Source of the DNA: Lentisalinibacter orientalis | GTDB taxonomy: Bacteria > Pseudomonadota > Gammaproteobacteria > Steroidobacterales > Woeseiaceae | Direction: 5' to 3' | Length of the DNA: 64,000 nt | Assembly (NCBI RefSeq): GCF_040706535.1 | Contig: NZ_JAPDRJ010000001.1 | Coordinates: 744,001-808,000 of the forward strand | Part shown: in pieces, positions 44,252 to 52,903 of the stretch | Layout: each line of letters opens with the position of its first letter | Position numbering within the stretch: the first letter of the stretch is position 1 | Program-made: the position numbers and the translations under genes | The notes under the pieces: model-generated | Told to the model about the DNA's origin: nothing | The model's database searches: none | Seen by the model: only the letters and a program-made list of their open reading frames with translations

Positions 44252-46075
44252 TTGGAAACACTCACGCCCGATGCCCACGGCATAGCGGTCCTCGTGCTGA
44301 CCGTGATCGCGCTGATCCTGTTCACGCGCGACAACATCCCTCTGGAGAGCTCGAGCCTCGGCATCCTGGTCGCGCTCATACTGCTGTTCCAGATCTTCCC
44401 GTACACGTCCGACGGCGAGCGGCTGCTCGGTCCGGCGGATTTCTTCGGTGCCTTCGGCAACGAGGCGCTGGTGGCCGTGTGCGCCCTCATGATCGTGGGC
44501 AAGGGTCTGGAGACCACCGGCGCGCTGCAGCCGCTGGCGAGCGCGATCGCCGCGGCCTGGAAGGCCCGGCCGATGATCGCGCTGCTGCTCACCCTGGTGG
44601 CCGGCGCGGTGCTGAGCGCCTTCCTGAACAACACGCCCATCGTCGTGCTGCTGCTGCCCATCCTGGTGGCGGCCTCGCTGCGCTCGAAGGTGCCGGTGTC
44701 CGGCGTGCTGATGCCGATGGGCTTCGCCACCATCCTCGGCGGCATGTCCACGACCATCGGCACCTCGACCAACCTGCTGGTGGTCGGCATTGCCGCCGAT
44801 CTGGGCCAGGCGCGCCTGGACATGTTCGATTTCGCGCTGCCGGTGGCCATCGTGGGCGCCGCCGGCATCCTGTTCCTGTGGCTGGCGGGCCCGCGGCTGG
44901 TGCCGGAACGCGTGCCGCCCCTGGAGGACACCTCGCCGCGGGTCTTCAGCGCCCAGCTGCACGTCGACGAGGACAGCTTCGCCGCCGGCAAGACCCTATC
45001 CGAGGTGCTGGCGCGCACGGGCGGACGCATGCGGGTGGACCGCATCCGGCGCAGCGAGTCGCTGTTCGTCGCCAAGCTGCCCTCGGTGAAACTGCAGCCG
45101 GGCGATCGGCTGTTCGTGAAGGACACACCGGACAACCTGAAGGAGTACGAACGCGAGCTCGGCGCCACCCTGCACGGGATGGGCGGCAAGGAGCAGACTG
45201 GAGAGGGCTCGAAGGGGCAACAGCTGGCGGAGGTGGTGGTGACCCGCGGCTCGCCGCTGCATCACCGTACGCTCGCCGATTCGCGCTTCGCCCAGTCCAG
45301 CGGCCTGCTGCCGCTCGCGCTGCACCGGGCGCGCATGCCGGCTTCGCGGCTGACCTCCGACATCGGCTCGGTGCGCCTGCGCGCCGGCGACGTGCTGCTG
45401 GTGCAGGGCTCGCGCAAGGCGATCGAGACGCTAAAGGCGAGCGGCAGCATGCTCGTGCTGGACGGCACCACCTCGCTGCCGCACACCCATCGGGCCAAGC
45501 GGGCGCTGGCCATCATGGCCTTCGTGGTATTGACCGCCGCCTTCGGGCTGTTGCCGATCTCGGTGAGCGCGCTGGCCGGCGTCGGCCTGATGCTGGCCTC
45601 GAATTGCCTCACCTGGCGCGACACCAGCGATGCGCTGAGCCGCCCGGTCGTCCTGATCATCGTCGCGAGCCTCGGGCTCGGCGGCGCGCTGCTGCAGACC
45701 GGCATGGCCTATTACCTCGCCCACGAGTTCGTGGACATCACCGACGCCATGCCGATACCGTTCATCCTGAGCGCGTTCATGCTGATCATGACCGTGCTGA
45801 CCAACGTGGTCAGCAACAATGCCGCGGCGGTGATCGGCACGCCCATCGCCATCAGCATCGCCCAGCAGCTGAACGCGGATCCGCTGCCTTTCGTGCTTGC
45901 GGTGCTGTTCGGTGCCAACATGAGCTATGCCACGCCGATCGGCTACCAGACCAACCTGCTGATCCTGAGTGCCGGCGGCTACAAGTTTTCGGATTTCCTG
46001 CGGGTGGGCATCCCGCTGACGCTGATCATGTGGCTCGGCTTCTCCCTGGTGCTGCCGCTGCTCTACGGCCTGTGA
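44252..46075 (+). CDS. SLC13 family transporter with two RCK_C domains
   Basis: The 607-residue protein combines an N-terminal set of membrane helices with two soluble TrkA-C/RCK_C-like domains (about residues 220-300 and 320-400) and a C-terminal helix bundle. The helix halves carry LSAFLNNTPIVVLLLPI and LTNVVSNNAAAVIGTPI, the paired N-N-x-P/A motifs of DASS/ArsB-type carriers. It is the YfbS/SLC13 type, possibly for dicarboxylate or sulfate with sodium. The start is TTG after GAGGACGG. The trp promoter begins 23 bp after its stop. Confidence 0.88.
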   Translation: METLTPDAHGIAVLVLTVIALILFTRDNIPLESSSLGILVALILLFQIFPYTSDGERLLGPADFFGAFGNEALVAVCALMIVGKGLETTGALQPLASAIAAAWKARPMIALLLTLVAGAVLSAFLNNTPIVVLLLPILVAASLRSKVPVSGVLMPMGFATILGGMSTTIGTSTNLLVVGIAADLGQARLDMFDFALPVAIVGAAGILFLWLAGPRLVPERVPPLEDTSPRVFSAQLHVDEDSFAAGKTLSEVLARTGGRMRVDRIRRSESLFVAKLPSVKLQPGDRLFVKDTPDNLKEYERELGATLHGMGGKEQTGEGSKGQQLAEVVVTRGSPLHHRTLADSRFAQSSGLLPLALHRARMPASRLTSDIGSVRLRAGDVLLVQGSRKAIETLKASGSMLVLDGTTSLPHTHRAKRALAIMAFVVLTAAFGLLPISVSALAGVGLMLASNCLTWRDTSDALSRPVVLIIVASLGLGGALLQTGMAYYLAHEFVDITDAMPIPFILSAFMLIMTVLTNVVSNNAAAVIGTPIAISIAQQLNADPLPFVLAVLFGANMSYATPIGYQTNLLILSAGGYKFSDFLRVGIPLTLIMWLGFSLVLPLLYGL

Positions 46076-46098
46076 GGCCAGTGCGGAGCCCGTGGCGC

Positions 46099-46127
46099 TT
46101 GACCCTCTGCCGGGGGCCGTGGATACT
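46099..46127 (+). promoter_or_regulatory. Candidate trp operon promoter
   Basis: TTGACC at 46099-46104 (5/6 to the sigma-70 -35) and GATACT at 46122-46127 (4/6 to the -10) are separated by 17 bp. The predicted start is near 46134, within about 4 nt of the leader peptide ATG. No separate repressor operator was recognised. Confidence 0.6.
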
Positions 46128-46137
46128 CCCGACGGTC

Positions 46138-46203
46138 ATGAACGCTCCGAACGCAATCGGCATCTGGTGGTGGCGGCCTCTCCGGGAGAGGGTAGCCGGC
46201 TAG
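46138..46203 (+). CDS. trpL: trp operon leader peptide
   Basis: This 21-codon ORF ends IGIWWWRPLRERVAG and stops at TAG 46201. The three consecutive Trp codons (46165-46173) are the sensor of a transcription attenuator: scarcity of charged Trp-tRNA stalls the ribosome there. No Shine-Dalgarno precedes the ATG, and the predicted mRNA start is only a few bases upstream, so translation may be leaderless or nearly so. trpE begins 98 bp later. Confidence 0.9.
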   Translation: MNAPNAIGIWWWRPLRERVAG

Positions 46204-46266
46204 CGTTCACCAGACAGGACAACCGAAAACCCATCTCCGCAGCACCGTGGGGATGGGTTTTTTTTT
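46177..46266 (+). promoter_or_regulatory. trp transcription attenuator with intrinsic terminator
   Basis: Three alternative stems are visible. Stem 1:2 pairs CCTCTC (46177-46182) with GAGAGG (46186-46191), directly after the Trp codons. Stem 2:3, the antiterminator, pairs GAGAGGGT (46186-46193) with ACCCATCTC (46229-46237), leaving A46233 bulged. Stem 3:4, the terminator, pairs 46226-46240 with 46247-46261 (15 bp including two wobbles) and is followed by T at 46258-46266. 1:2 excludes 2:3, and 2:3 excludes 3:4, as in classical trp attenuation. Confidence 0.88.
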
Positions 46267-46301
46267 GACACGAGACCAATCCAAGGGAGACCGGGACAGA
46301 C

Positions 46302-47693
46302 ATGCAGGGCCCCTTCGACATAACCGCCGATCTGGACACGCCGGTATCGGCCTGGCTGAAGCTGGCGGATCTCGGCCCGCGTTTCCTGCTCGAGAGCGTG
46401 GAGGGCGGAGAGCGTCTGGCGCGCTATTCCTTCCTCGGTTTCGGGCCGGGCCGCGAGGTGCGGCTGGATGCCGATGGTTTCCGGGTGGACGGCGAGTCGC
46501 GGCCGCTGCCCCGGGGCCGGGATGAACTGCTCGACGGCCTGCGCCAGGCGCTGGCCGGCGTGCCCCGGCTTGCGCCGGAGGCCGAAGAGCTGCCCTTCAC
46601 CGGCGGACTGGTCGGCGTCTCCGGCTACGACCTGGTGCGCTGGTTCGAGCGTCTGCCGGACGGTCCGCCGGCCCAGGAGGGCATGCCGCTGGCCGCCTAC
46701 GTGGCGCCGGAGTCCCTGCTGGTGTTCGATCACCTCACCCGTCGGGCCGCCCTGTTGCACGCGGGCTCCGAGTCCGAGCGGCGGGCGCTGCGCACGGAGG
46801 TGATCGGCCGGCTGCGGGGTGCCGTGCCGCAGGACGCCCAGGAGGACGGCGGCCGGGTGGAGGATGCCACCGCCAGCGTCTCGCCGGAGGATTACATGGC
46901 GGCGGTGGAGCAGGCCAAGGAGCACATTGCGGCGGGCGATATCTACCAGATCGTCCTGTCGGTGTGCTTCTCGGGCGCCAGCACGGTCTCGCCCTTCGAG
47001 GCCTACCGCGCGCTGCGGCTGCTGAACCCCTCTCCCTATCTCTTCTTCGTGGATCTCGGCGACCTGCAGGTGGTGGGCTCGTCGCCGGAGGCGCTGGTGC
47101 GGCTGAACGGGCGGCGGGCCTCTCTCCGACCCATCGCCGGCACCCTGCCGCGCGGAGCGACCACGGCCGAAGACCGGGCCAACGAGCAGCGGCTGCTGGC
47201 CGACCCCAAGGAGATCGCCGAACACGTGATGCTGGTGGACCTCGCCCGTAACGATCTCGGCCGCGTCGCCGAGGCCGGCAGCGTACACGTGGATCCGTAC
47301 CTCTCCATCGAGCGCTACAGCCACGTCATGCACATCGTGAGCGGCGTGCAGGGCACGCTGGCCGAAGACCGGGACGCCTTCGATCTGTTCGCCGCCGCCT
47401 TCCCGGCAGGCACGCTGGTGGGTGCGCCGAAGGTCCGGGCCATGGAGATCATCGACGCCATGGAGCCGGTGGGCCGCGGCCTGTACGCGGGCACGGTGGG
47501 CTATTTCGGCCACGGCGGCGACATGGATCAGGCCATCACGATCCGCACGATGGTGTTCCGCGACGGCCAGTACCGCTTCCAGGCCGGCGCAGGCCTGGTG
47601 GCCGACAGCGTGCCGGCGCGCGAGTACGAGGAGGTGATGGCGAAGAGCGCCATCCTCCGCCGGGCACTGGACATGGCGAAGGAGGGGCTCTAG
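46302..47693 (+). CDS. trpE: Anthranilate synthase component I
   Basis: TrpE makes anthranilate from chorismate with ammonia delivered by TrpG. The 463-residue protein carries the feedback site FLLESVEGGERLARYSFLG and the chorismate-binding core AGDIYQIVLS, VGSSPEALVRL, IAGTLPRGAT, LVDLARNDLGRVA and AGAGLVADSVP. The IAGTRPRG Arg common in TrpE is Leu here. It lacks about 20-30 N-terminal residues of longer homologues but is otherwise complete. The ATG is 35 bp after the attenuator T-run. Confidence 0.94.
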   Translation: MQGPFDITADLDTPVSAWLKLADLGPRFLLESVEGGERLARYSFLGFGPGREVRLDADGFRVDGESRPLPRGRDELLDGLRQALAGVPRLAPEAEELPFTGGLVGVSGYDLVRWFERLPDGPPAQEGMPLAAYVAPESLLVFDHLTRRAALLHAGSESERRALRTEVIGRLRGAVPQDAQEDGGRVEDATASVSPEDYMAAVEQAKEHIAAGDIYQIVLSVCFSGASTVSPFEAYRALRLLNPSPYLFFVDLGDLQVVGSSPEALVRLNGRRASLRPIAGTLPRGATTAEDRANEQRLLADPKEIAEHVMLVDLARNDLGRVAEAGSVHVDPYLSIERYSHVMHIVSGVQGTLAEDRDAFDLFAAAFPAGTLVGAPKVRAMEIIDAMEPVGRGLYAGTVGYFGHGGDMDQAITIRTMVFRDGQYRFQAGAGLVADSVPAREYEEVMAKSAILRRALDMAKEGL

Positions 47694-47695
47694 TC

Positions 47696-48321
<626 letters not shown>

Positions 48322-48325
<4 letters not shown>

Positions 48326-49341
48326 GCGAGGGCAGCCGTTTACTGGAGCGCCTGCTCGAAGGCGAGCACCTCTCGGAGCAGGAGGCGCACGGGCTGATGC
48401 ACGCGCTGGCGGAGGATGCGTATCCCCAGGCGCTGGCCGGCGCCCTGCTGGCCGGGCTGCGCGCGAAGGGCGAGACCGCGGAGGAGATCCGGGGCTTCGC
48501 CGCCGCCATGCGCGAGCTGGCCCGGGATCCGGGCATCCCGCCCGGCGCGCCCACCGTCGATACGGTCGGCACCGGCGGCGACGGCTCCGGCAGCCTGAAC
48601 CTGTCCACCGGCACCGGCCTGCTCGCCGCCGCCTGCGGCGCCCGGGTGGTGAAGCACGGCAATCGCTCGGTGTCCTCGCGCTGCGGCAGCGCCGACGTGC
48701 TGGAGACGCTGGGGCTCACGCTGCCGCTGGACGAAGCCGCGGCGGTGGAGTGCCTGGCGGCGACCGGCTTCACCTTCCTGTTCGCCCCCTACTACCATCC
48801 GGCCATGAAGGCCATCGCCCCCATCCGCGGCGCCATGGGCGTGCGCACGGTGTTTAACCTGCTGGGGCCGCTGGCCAACCCGGCCGCCCCGCCGTATCAC
48901 CTCGTCGGCGCCTTCAGCGAGGAGGCGGCCAGGCTCATGGCCGCGACGCTGGCCGGCATGGAGATGGAGCGCGCCTTCGTGGTGCATGGCGAGCCGGGCT
49001 GGGACGAAGCCACGCCCTGCGGGGAGTTTCTGCTGCTGGACGTCACGCCCGGCCGTATCGTCGAGACCCGCCGGCGGCCCGAGGACTACGGCCTCGGACG
49101 CTGTGCTCCCGAAGACCTGGCCGGCGGCGACGCCGAAACGAACGCCGCCGCCATTCGCGACGTGTTCTCCGGCGAGGACCGCGGCCCCCACCGGGACGCG
49201 CTGCTGCTCGGTGCCTCGCTGGTGCTGGAGGTGACGGGCGAGGCCGCCGGGCCGGAGGCAGGCGTGGCCATGGCCGCCGCCGCCCTCGACGACGGCCGGG
49301 CGGCGCGGGTACTGGACGGCCTGCGGGGCTTCGGGGGCTGA
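48322..49341 (+). CDS. trpD: Anthranilate phosphoribosyltransferase
   Basis: TrpD joins anthranilate to PRPP. From the TTG at 48322 (overlapping the trpG stop, GGAG upstream) it has 339 residues, the standard size. Motifs are DTVGTGGDGSGSLNLSTGTGL (PRPP pyrophosphate site), VVKHGNRSVSSRCGSADVLE, FAPYYHPAMKAIAPIRGAMGVRTVFNLLGPLANPA and VVHGEPGWDE. No trpG fusion is present. Confidence 0.94.
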
Positions 49342-49344
49342 GCC

Positions 49345-50205
49345 ATGGCGGATTTCCTGCGTGAGATGGCGGCGGCGAGCCGCCTGCGCTGCGAGGCGGC
49401 GCGGCGGGAGCACCCCGCCGATGAACTCCGCAAGCGCATCGCCGACGGTGAACCGCCCCCGGGCCTGGTGCTGGACCGTTTCGACATCATCGCCGAGATC
49501 AAGCACCGCTCGCCCCGGGACGGCGCCCTCGGTGTCAATGGGGGTGTCGAGGTGGGCGGCGCGGTCCACGACGACGCCGCCCGCGCGGAGATCTACGCCG
49601 ACGGCGGCGCGGCGGCGGTCTCCGTGCTCACCGAACCGTCCCGCTTCGGCGGCGACCTCGTCCACCTCGAGCGCGTGGCCGCCGCCCTGGCGCCGCGGGG
49701 CATCCCGGCCATGCGCAAGGATTTCCTGGTCGATCCCTACCAGTTGCTGGAGGCGCGGGCGGCCGGCGCCGGCGGCGTGCTGCTGATCGCCGCGCTGCTC
49801 GACGACGAGGCGCTCGCGGACATGCTCGACCTGGCGGAGGATCTGCAGCTGTTCGTGCTGCTGGAATGCTTCGATGCCGGCGAGCTGGAGCGCTGCGGCC
49901 GGCTGCTCGACGAACCCCGCTTCCACGAGCGCGGCAACGACGGGCGCCTGCTCATCGGCGTGAACAGCCGCGACCTGCGCACCCTGGAGGTGGACGACGG
50001 CCGGCTGGAGGCGCTGGCGCCCCTGTTGCCCCACGCGGCGCCGGCGGTGGCCGAGAGCGGCTTGCAGGTGCCGGCCGATGCGGTGCGGCTGGCGACGGCG
50101 GGTTACCGCCTGGCGCTGGTCGGCACGGCGCTCATGCAGGACCGGCGGCCCGGGCAGCTGGTGCGCACGATGCGCGACGCCGGGCGTGCGGCACTGGGCG
50201 AATGA
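49345..50205 (+). CDS. trpC: Indole-3-glycerol-phosphate synthase, divergent type
   Basis: The 286-residue barrel enzyme closes the indole ring. Catalytic residues of the family are present: Glu and Lys in IIAEIKHRSP, Lys in AMRKDFLVDPYQ, Glu in FVLLECFD, Asn and Arg in IGVNSRDL, Ser in VAESGL. It departs from common proteobacterial TrpC by a Gly/Val-rich insertion after HRSPRDG (GALGVNGGVEVGGAVHDD), LLECFD in place of LVEVHD, and VNSRDL for INNRDL. It is monofunctional and separate from trpF. It lies 3 bp after trpD and overlaps trpF. Confidence 0.9.
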   Translation: MADFLREMAAASRLRCEAARREHPADELRKRIADGEPPPGLVLDRFDIIAEIKHRSPRDGALGVNGGVEVGGAVHDDAARAEIYADGGAAAVSVLTEPSRFGGDLVHLERVAAALAPRGIPAMRKDFLVDPYQLLEARAAGAGGVLLIAALLDDEALADMLDLAEDLQLFVLLECFDAGELERCGRLLDEPRFHERGNDGRLLIGVNSRDLRTLEVDDGRLEALAPLLPHAAPAVAESGLQVPADAVRLATAGYRLALVGTALMQDRRPGQLVRTMRDAGRAALGE

Positions 50206-50227
50206 GCATCGTGCGAATGAGCGACAG
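50198..50227 (+). repeat. 15-bp tandem duplication at the trpF start
   Basis: GCGAATGAGCATCGT is followed by GCGAATGAGCGACAG. The duplication is in frame and gives trpF two ATGAGC starts, at 50202 and 50217. The first overlaps the trpC stop. Confidence 0.75.
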
Positions 50228-50837
50228 CACCTGGGTGAAGATCTGCGGACTGACCAGCCGCGAGGCCGTACAGGCGGCCGCGGAGGCGGGTGCCGACGCG
50301 GTGGGCTTCGTGTTCGCCGAGTCGCCACGGCGGGTGCTGCCGGGTGAGGCCCGGCGGCTCTGCGAGGGGCTGGACCGGCGGGTTATCCGGGTGGCCGTGA
50401 TGCGTCACCCCGCCCCCGACGAGTGGGCCGCGGTCCGGGACGGCTTCGCCCCCGACTGGCTGCAGACGGATGCGGCGGATTTCGCGGCGCTGGAGCTGCC
50501 CGACGCCTGCGTCCGTTTGCCGGTGTACAGGGACGATGACTCGGACTTGGCGTCCGGTTCGGCGAAGATACCAGCACGTTTTCTCTTCGAGGGGGCGCGC
50601 AGCGGTACCGGGGAGCGGGCCGACTGGTCGGCGGCCGCGGCGCTGGCGGCCCACGCCGAGCTGGTGCTGGCCGGCGGGCTGTCGCCGGACAACGTGGAGG
50701 CGGCGCTGGCCGCCGTCGCGCCCTGGGGCGTGGACGTGTCCAGTGGCGTGGAGCGGGCGCCGGGCCGCAAGGACCCGGCCCGGATCGCTGCCTTCGTGGA
50801 GAGCGTCCGCCGATGGGACCAGCGGGTATCCGAGTAG
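50202..50837 (+). CDS. trpF: Phosphoribosylanthranilate isomerase, divergent type
   Basis: The 211-residue barrel performs the Amadori rearrangement of PRA. The general base Cys is in VKICGLTS, and LAGGLSPDNV and GVDVSSGVERAPGRKDP are canonical. At the general-acid position the usual Asp of LLD is Glu in RFLFEGARSGTGERADW, and the VQLHG strand is replaced by WLQTDAADF. It overlaps the trpC stop (ATGA). A 15-bp tandem duplication gives a second in-frame ATG at 50217 (MSIVRMSDST). Confidence 0.88.
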   Translation: MSIVRMSDSTWVKICGLTSREAVQAAAEAGADAVGFVFAESPRRVLPGEARRLCEGLDRRVIRVAVMRHPAPDEWAAVRDGFAPDWLQTDAADFAALELPDACVRLPVYRDDDSDLASGSAKIPARFLFEGARSGTGERADWSAAAALAAHAELVLAGGLSPDNVEAALAAVAPWGVDVSSGVERAPGRKDPARIAAFVESVRRWDQRVSE

Positions 50838-50853
50838 AGAACGAGGACAGAGG

Positions 50854-50871
50854 ATGAGTGAGGCCACATGA
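50854..50871 (+). CDS. Five-codon mini-ORF (MSEAT) overlapping the trpB start
   Basis: ATG AGT GAG GCC ACA TGA lies after AGAGG and ends at a TGA that overlaps the trpB ATG as ATGA. Its sequence is a near copy of the trpB start (ATGAGTGAGGCCAC against ATGAGCGAAGCCAC, period 14 bp). The likely role is reinitiation coupling. The peptide itself is probably irrelevant. Confidence 0.6.
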   Translation: MSEAT

Positions 50872-52133
50872 GCGAAGCCACGAACGAATTGATCGCAGCG
50901 AGCGAGGCACCGGGCCTGCTGCAGAAGCTCCTTGACAGGGAGTTACCCGACGATCGCGGCCGTTTCGGGCCATTTGGCGGCCGATATGTGCCGGAGACCC
51001 TCGTCCCGGCGCTGGAGCGGCTGGAGCAGGGCGTCCGCGAGATCCTGCCCCGGGATGACTTTCAGGCCGACTACGCCCGGGAGCTCCGCGAATGGGTGGG
51101 ACGCCCGACGGCGCTGACCGGCGCGCGCCGCCTCGGCGAGGCCTGGGGCGCGGAGGTCTGGCTGAAGCGCGAGGACCTGGCCCACACGGGCGCGCACAAG
51201 ATCAACAACGCCATCGGCCAGGCCCTGCTGGCGAAGCGCCTCGGCGCCAAACGGGTGATCGCCGAGACCGGCGCCGGGCAGCACGGCGTGGCCTCCGCCG
51301 CGGCCTGCGCCCGGGTGGGGCTGCCCTGCCGCGTCTACATGGGCGCGGTGGACATCGTGCGCCAGGCCCCCAACGTCGATCGCATGCGCCGGCTCGGCGC
51401 CGAGGTCTGCCCGGTGGAGAGCGGCGACCAGACGCTGCGCGCCGCCATCGACGAGGCGCTCAGGCACTGGGTGTCGGACCCGGAGGGCATCTATTATCTG
51501 CTCGGCTCCGCGGTGGGCCCGCATCCCTACCCCTACCTGGTGCGCGAGCTGCAGGCGGTCATCGGCCAGGAGGCGCGGCGGCAGATGATCGAGATCGGCG
51601 GGCTCCCGGACGCGGTCTTCGCCTGCGTCGGCGGCGGCTCCAACGCCATCGGCCTGTTCCACCCCTTCATCGGCGACGAGGACGTGCGGCTGATCGGCGT
51701 CGAGGCCGGCGGCAAGGGCACCGGACTGGGCGAGAACTCGGCCACGCTGTCCACCGGCCGGCCGGGCGTGCTGCAGGGCTGCTACACGATGATCCTGCAG
51801 GACGACAACGGCCAGGTGCAGGAGACCCACTCGGTGTCGGCGGGCCTCGACTACTCCGGCGTGGGGCCGGAGCATGCCTTCCTGCAGGCGATCGGCCGGG
51901 TGGAATACGAGAACGCCAGCGACGACGAGGCCCTGGACGCGCTGGCCGAACTCTGCGCCGCGGAAGGCATCCTCACGGCGCTCGAGACCGCCCACGCCTA
52001 CGCCGCGGCCCGCAAGTGGGCGGCGAGCCACCCCGGCGCCCGCATCCTGATCGGCAATTCGGGCCGGGGAGACAAGGACATGCCCACGCTCACCCAGTAT
52101 CCGATCGGAGGAAGCCACGATGCAGCCTCATGA
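50868..52133 (+). CDS. trpB: Tryptophan synthase beta subunit
   Basis: TrpB condenses indole with serine using PLP. The 421-residue protein is TrpB1-type: GRFGPFGGRYVPETL at the N-terminus, the PLP Lys in EDLAHTGAHKINNA, the phosphate loop VGGGSNAIG, and SVSAGLDYSGVGPEHA. The start at 50868 lies 14 bp after a duplicated copy of itself. It overlaps trpA by 14 bp, as often seen for this alpha2-beta2 complex, where indole is channelled between subunits. Confidence 0.96.
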   Translation: MSEATNELIAASEAPGLLQKLLDRELPDDRGRFGPFGGRYVPETLVPALERLEQGVREILPRDDFQADYARELREWVGRPTALTGARRLGEAWGAEVWLKREDLAHTGAHKINNAIGQALLAKRLGAKRVIAETGAGQHGVASAAACARVGLPCRVYMGAVDIVRQAPNVDRMRRLGAEVCPVESGDQTLRAAIDEALRHWVSDPEGIYYLLGSAVGPHPYPYLVRELQAVIGQEARRQMIEIGGLPDAVFACVGGGSNAIGLFHPFIGDEDVRLIGVEAGGKGTGLGENSATLSTGRPGVLQGCYTMILQDDNGQVQETHSVSAGLDYSGVGPEHAFLQAIGRVEYENASDDEALDALAELCAAEGILTALETAHAYAAARKWAASHPGARILIGNSGRGDKDMPTLTQYPIGGSHDAAS

Positions 52134-52899
52134 GACCATCACCCGCGCGCTCCGCGAGGCGACGGCGGCCGGGCGCGTCGGCCTGGTGCCGTTCCTGACC
52201 GCGGGCTACCCCAAAGCCGACCGGTTCGCGGATGATCTCGCCACGATCGCCGCCGTTGGCGACGTCGTGGAGGTGGGCGTGCCCTTCTCCGACCCGATGG
52301 CCGACGGCATGACCATCCAGCGCTCCAGCCGCGGCGCGCTGGAGCAGGGCGTCAGCCTCACCTGGATCTTCGACCGCCTGGAGGAGGCCCGTGACCGCAT
52401 CGAAGCGCCGGTCATCCTCATGTCCTACCTGAATCCGCTGCTCGCCTACGGCTACGAGCGGGTCGCCAGCCGGTCGCTCGAAGCCGGCGTGGCCGGCTTC
52501 ATCGTGCCGGACCTGCCCTGGGAGGAGAGCCGGGAGTTCGGGGCGCCGCTGGAGGAGGCGGGCCTCGCGCTGGTGCAGCTGGTCACGCCGGCGACACCGG
52601 AGGCCAGGCTGGCCCGGCTGTGCGGCGCGAGCCGGGGTTTCGTCTATGCGGTGACCATGCGCGGGATCACGGGCGGCGGCGCCGGCCTGCCTGCGGATAC
52701 CAGCGCCTACCTGGACCGGGTGCGCGATGCCTCGGAGCTGCCCGTTTGCGCCGGCTTCGGCATCCGCACGGCGGAGCAGGTGGCCGAGGTGGGCCGGCAT
52801 GCCGACGGCGTCATCGTGGGCTCCGCGCTGGTGGAGGTGCTGGAACGGGGCGACGACCCCGCGGCGTTCCTGGAGTCGCTGAGGGCCGGTCCCGGGTGA
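52120..52899 (+). CDS. trpA: Tryptophan synthase alpha subunit
   Basis: TrpA splits indole-3-glycerol phosphate to indole. The 259-residue barrel has the catalytic Glu in DVVEVGVPFSDPMADG (Glu and Asp), ILMSYLNPLLAYG, GFIVPDLPWEES and the phosphate loop VCAGFGIRTAEQ. It ends the seven-gene trp operon. Its stop overlaps a tiny GTG AGC CGG TGA ORF that leads into the next gene. Confidence 0.95.
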   Translation: MQPHETITRALREATAAGRVGLVPFLTAGYPKADRFADDLATIAAVGDVVEVGVPFSDPMADGMTIQRSSRGALEQGVSLTWIFDRLEEARDRIEAPVILMSYLNPLLAYGYERVASRSLEAGVAGFIVPDLPWEESREFGAPLEEAGLALVQLVTPATPEARLARLCGASRGFVYAVTMRGITGGGAGLPADTSAYLDRVRDASELPVCAGFGIRTAEQVAEVGRHADGVIVGSALVEVLERGDDPAAFLESLRAGPG

Positions 52900-52903
52900 G
52901 CCG

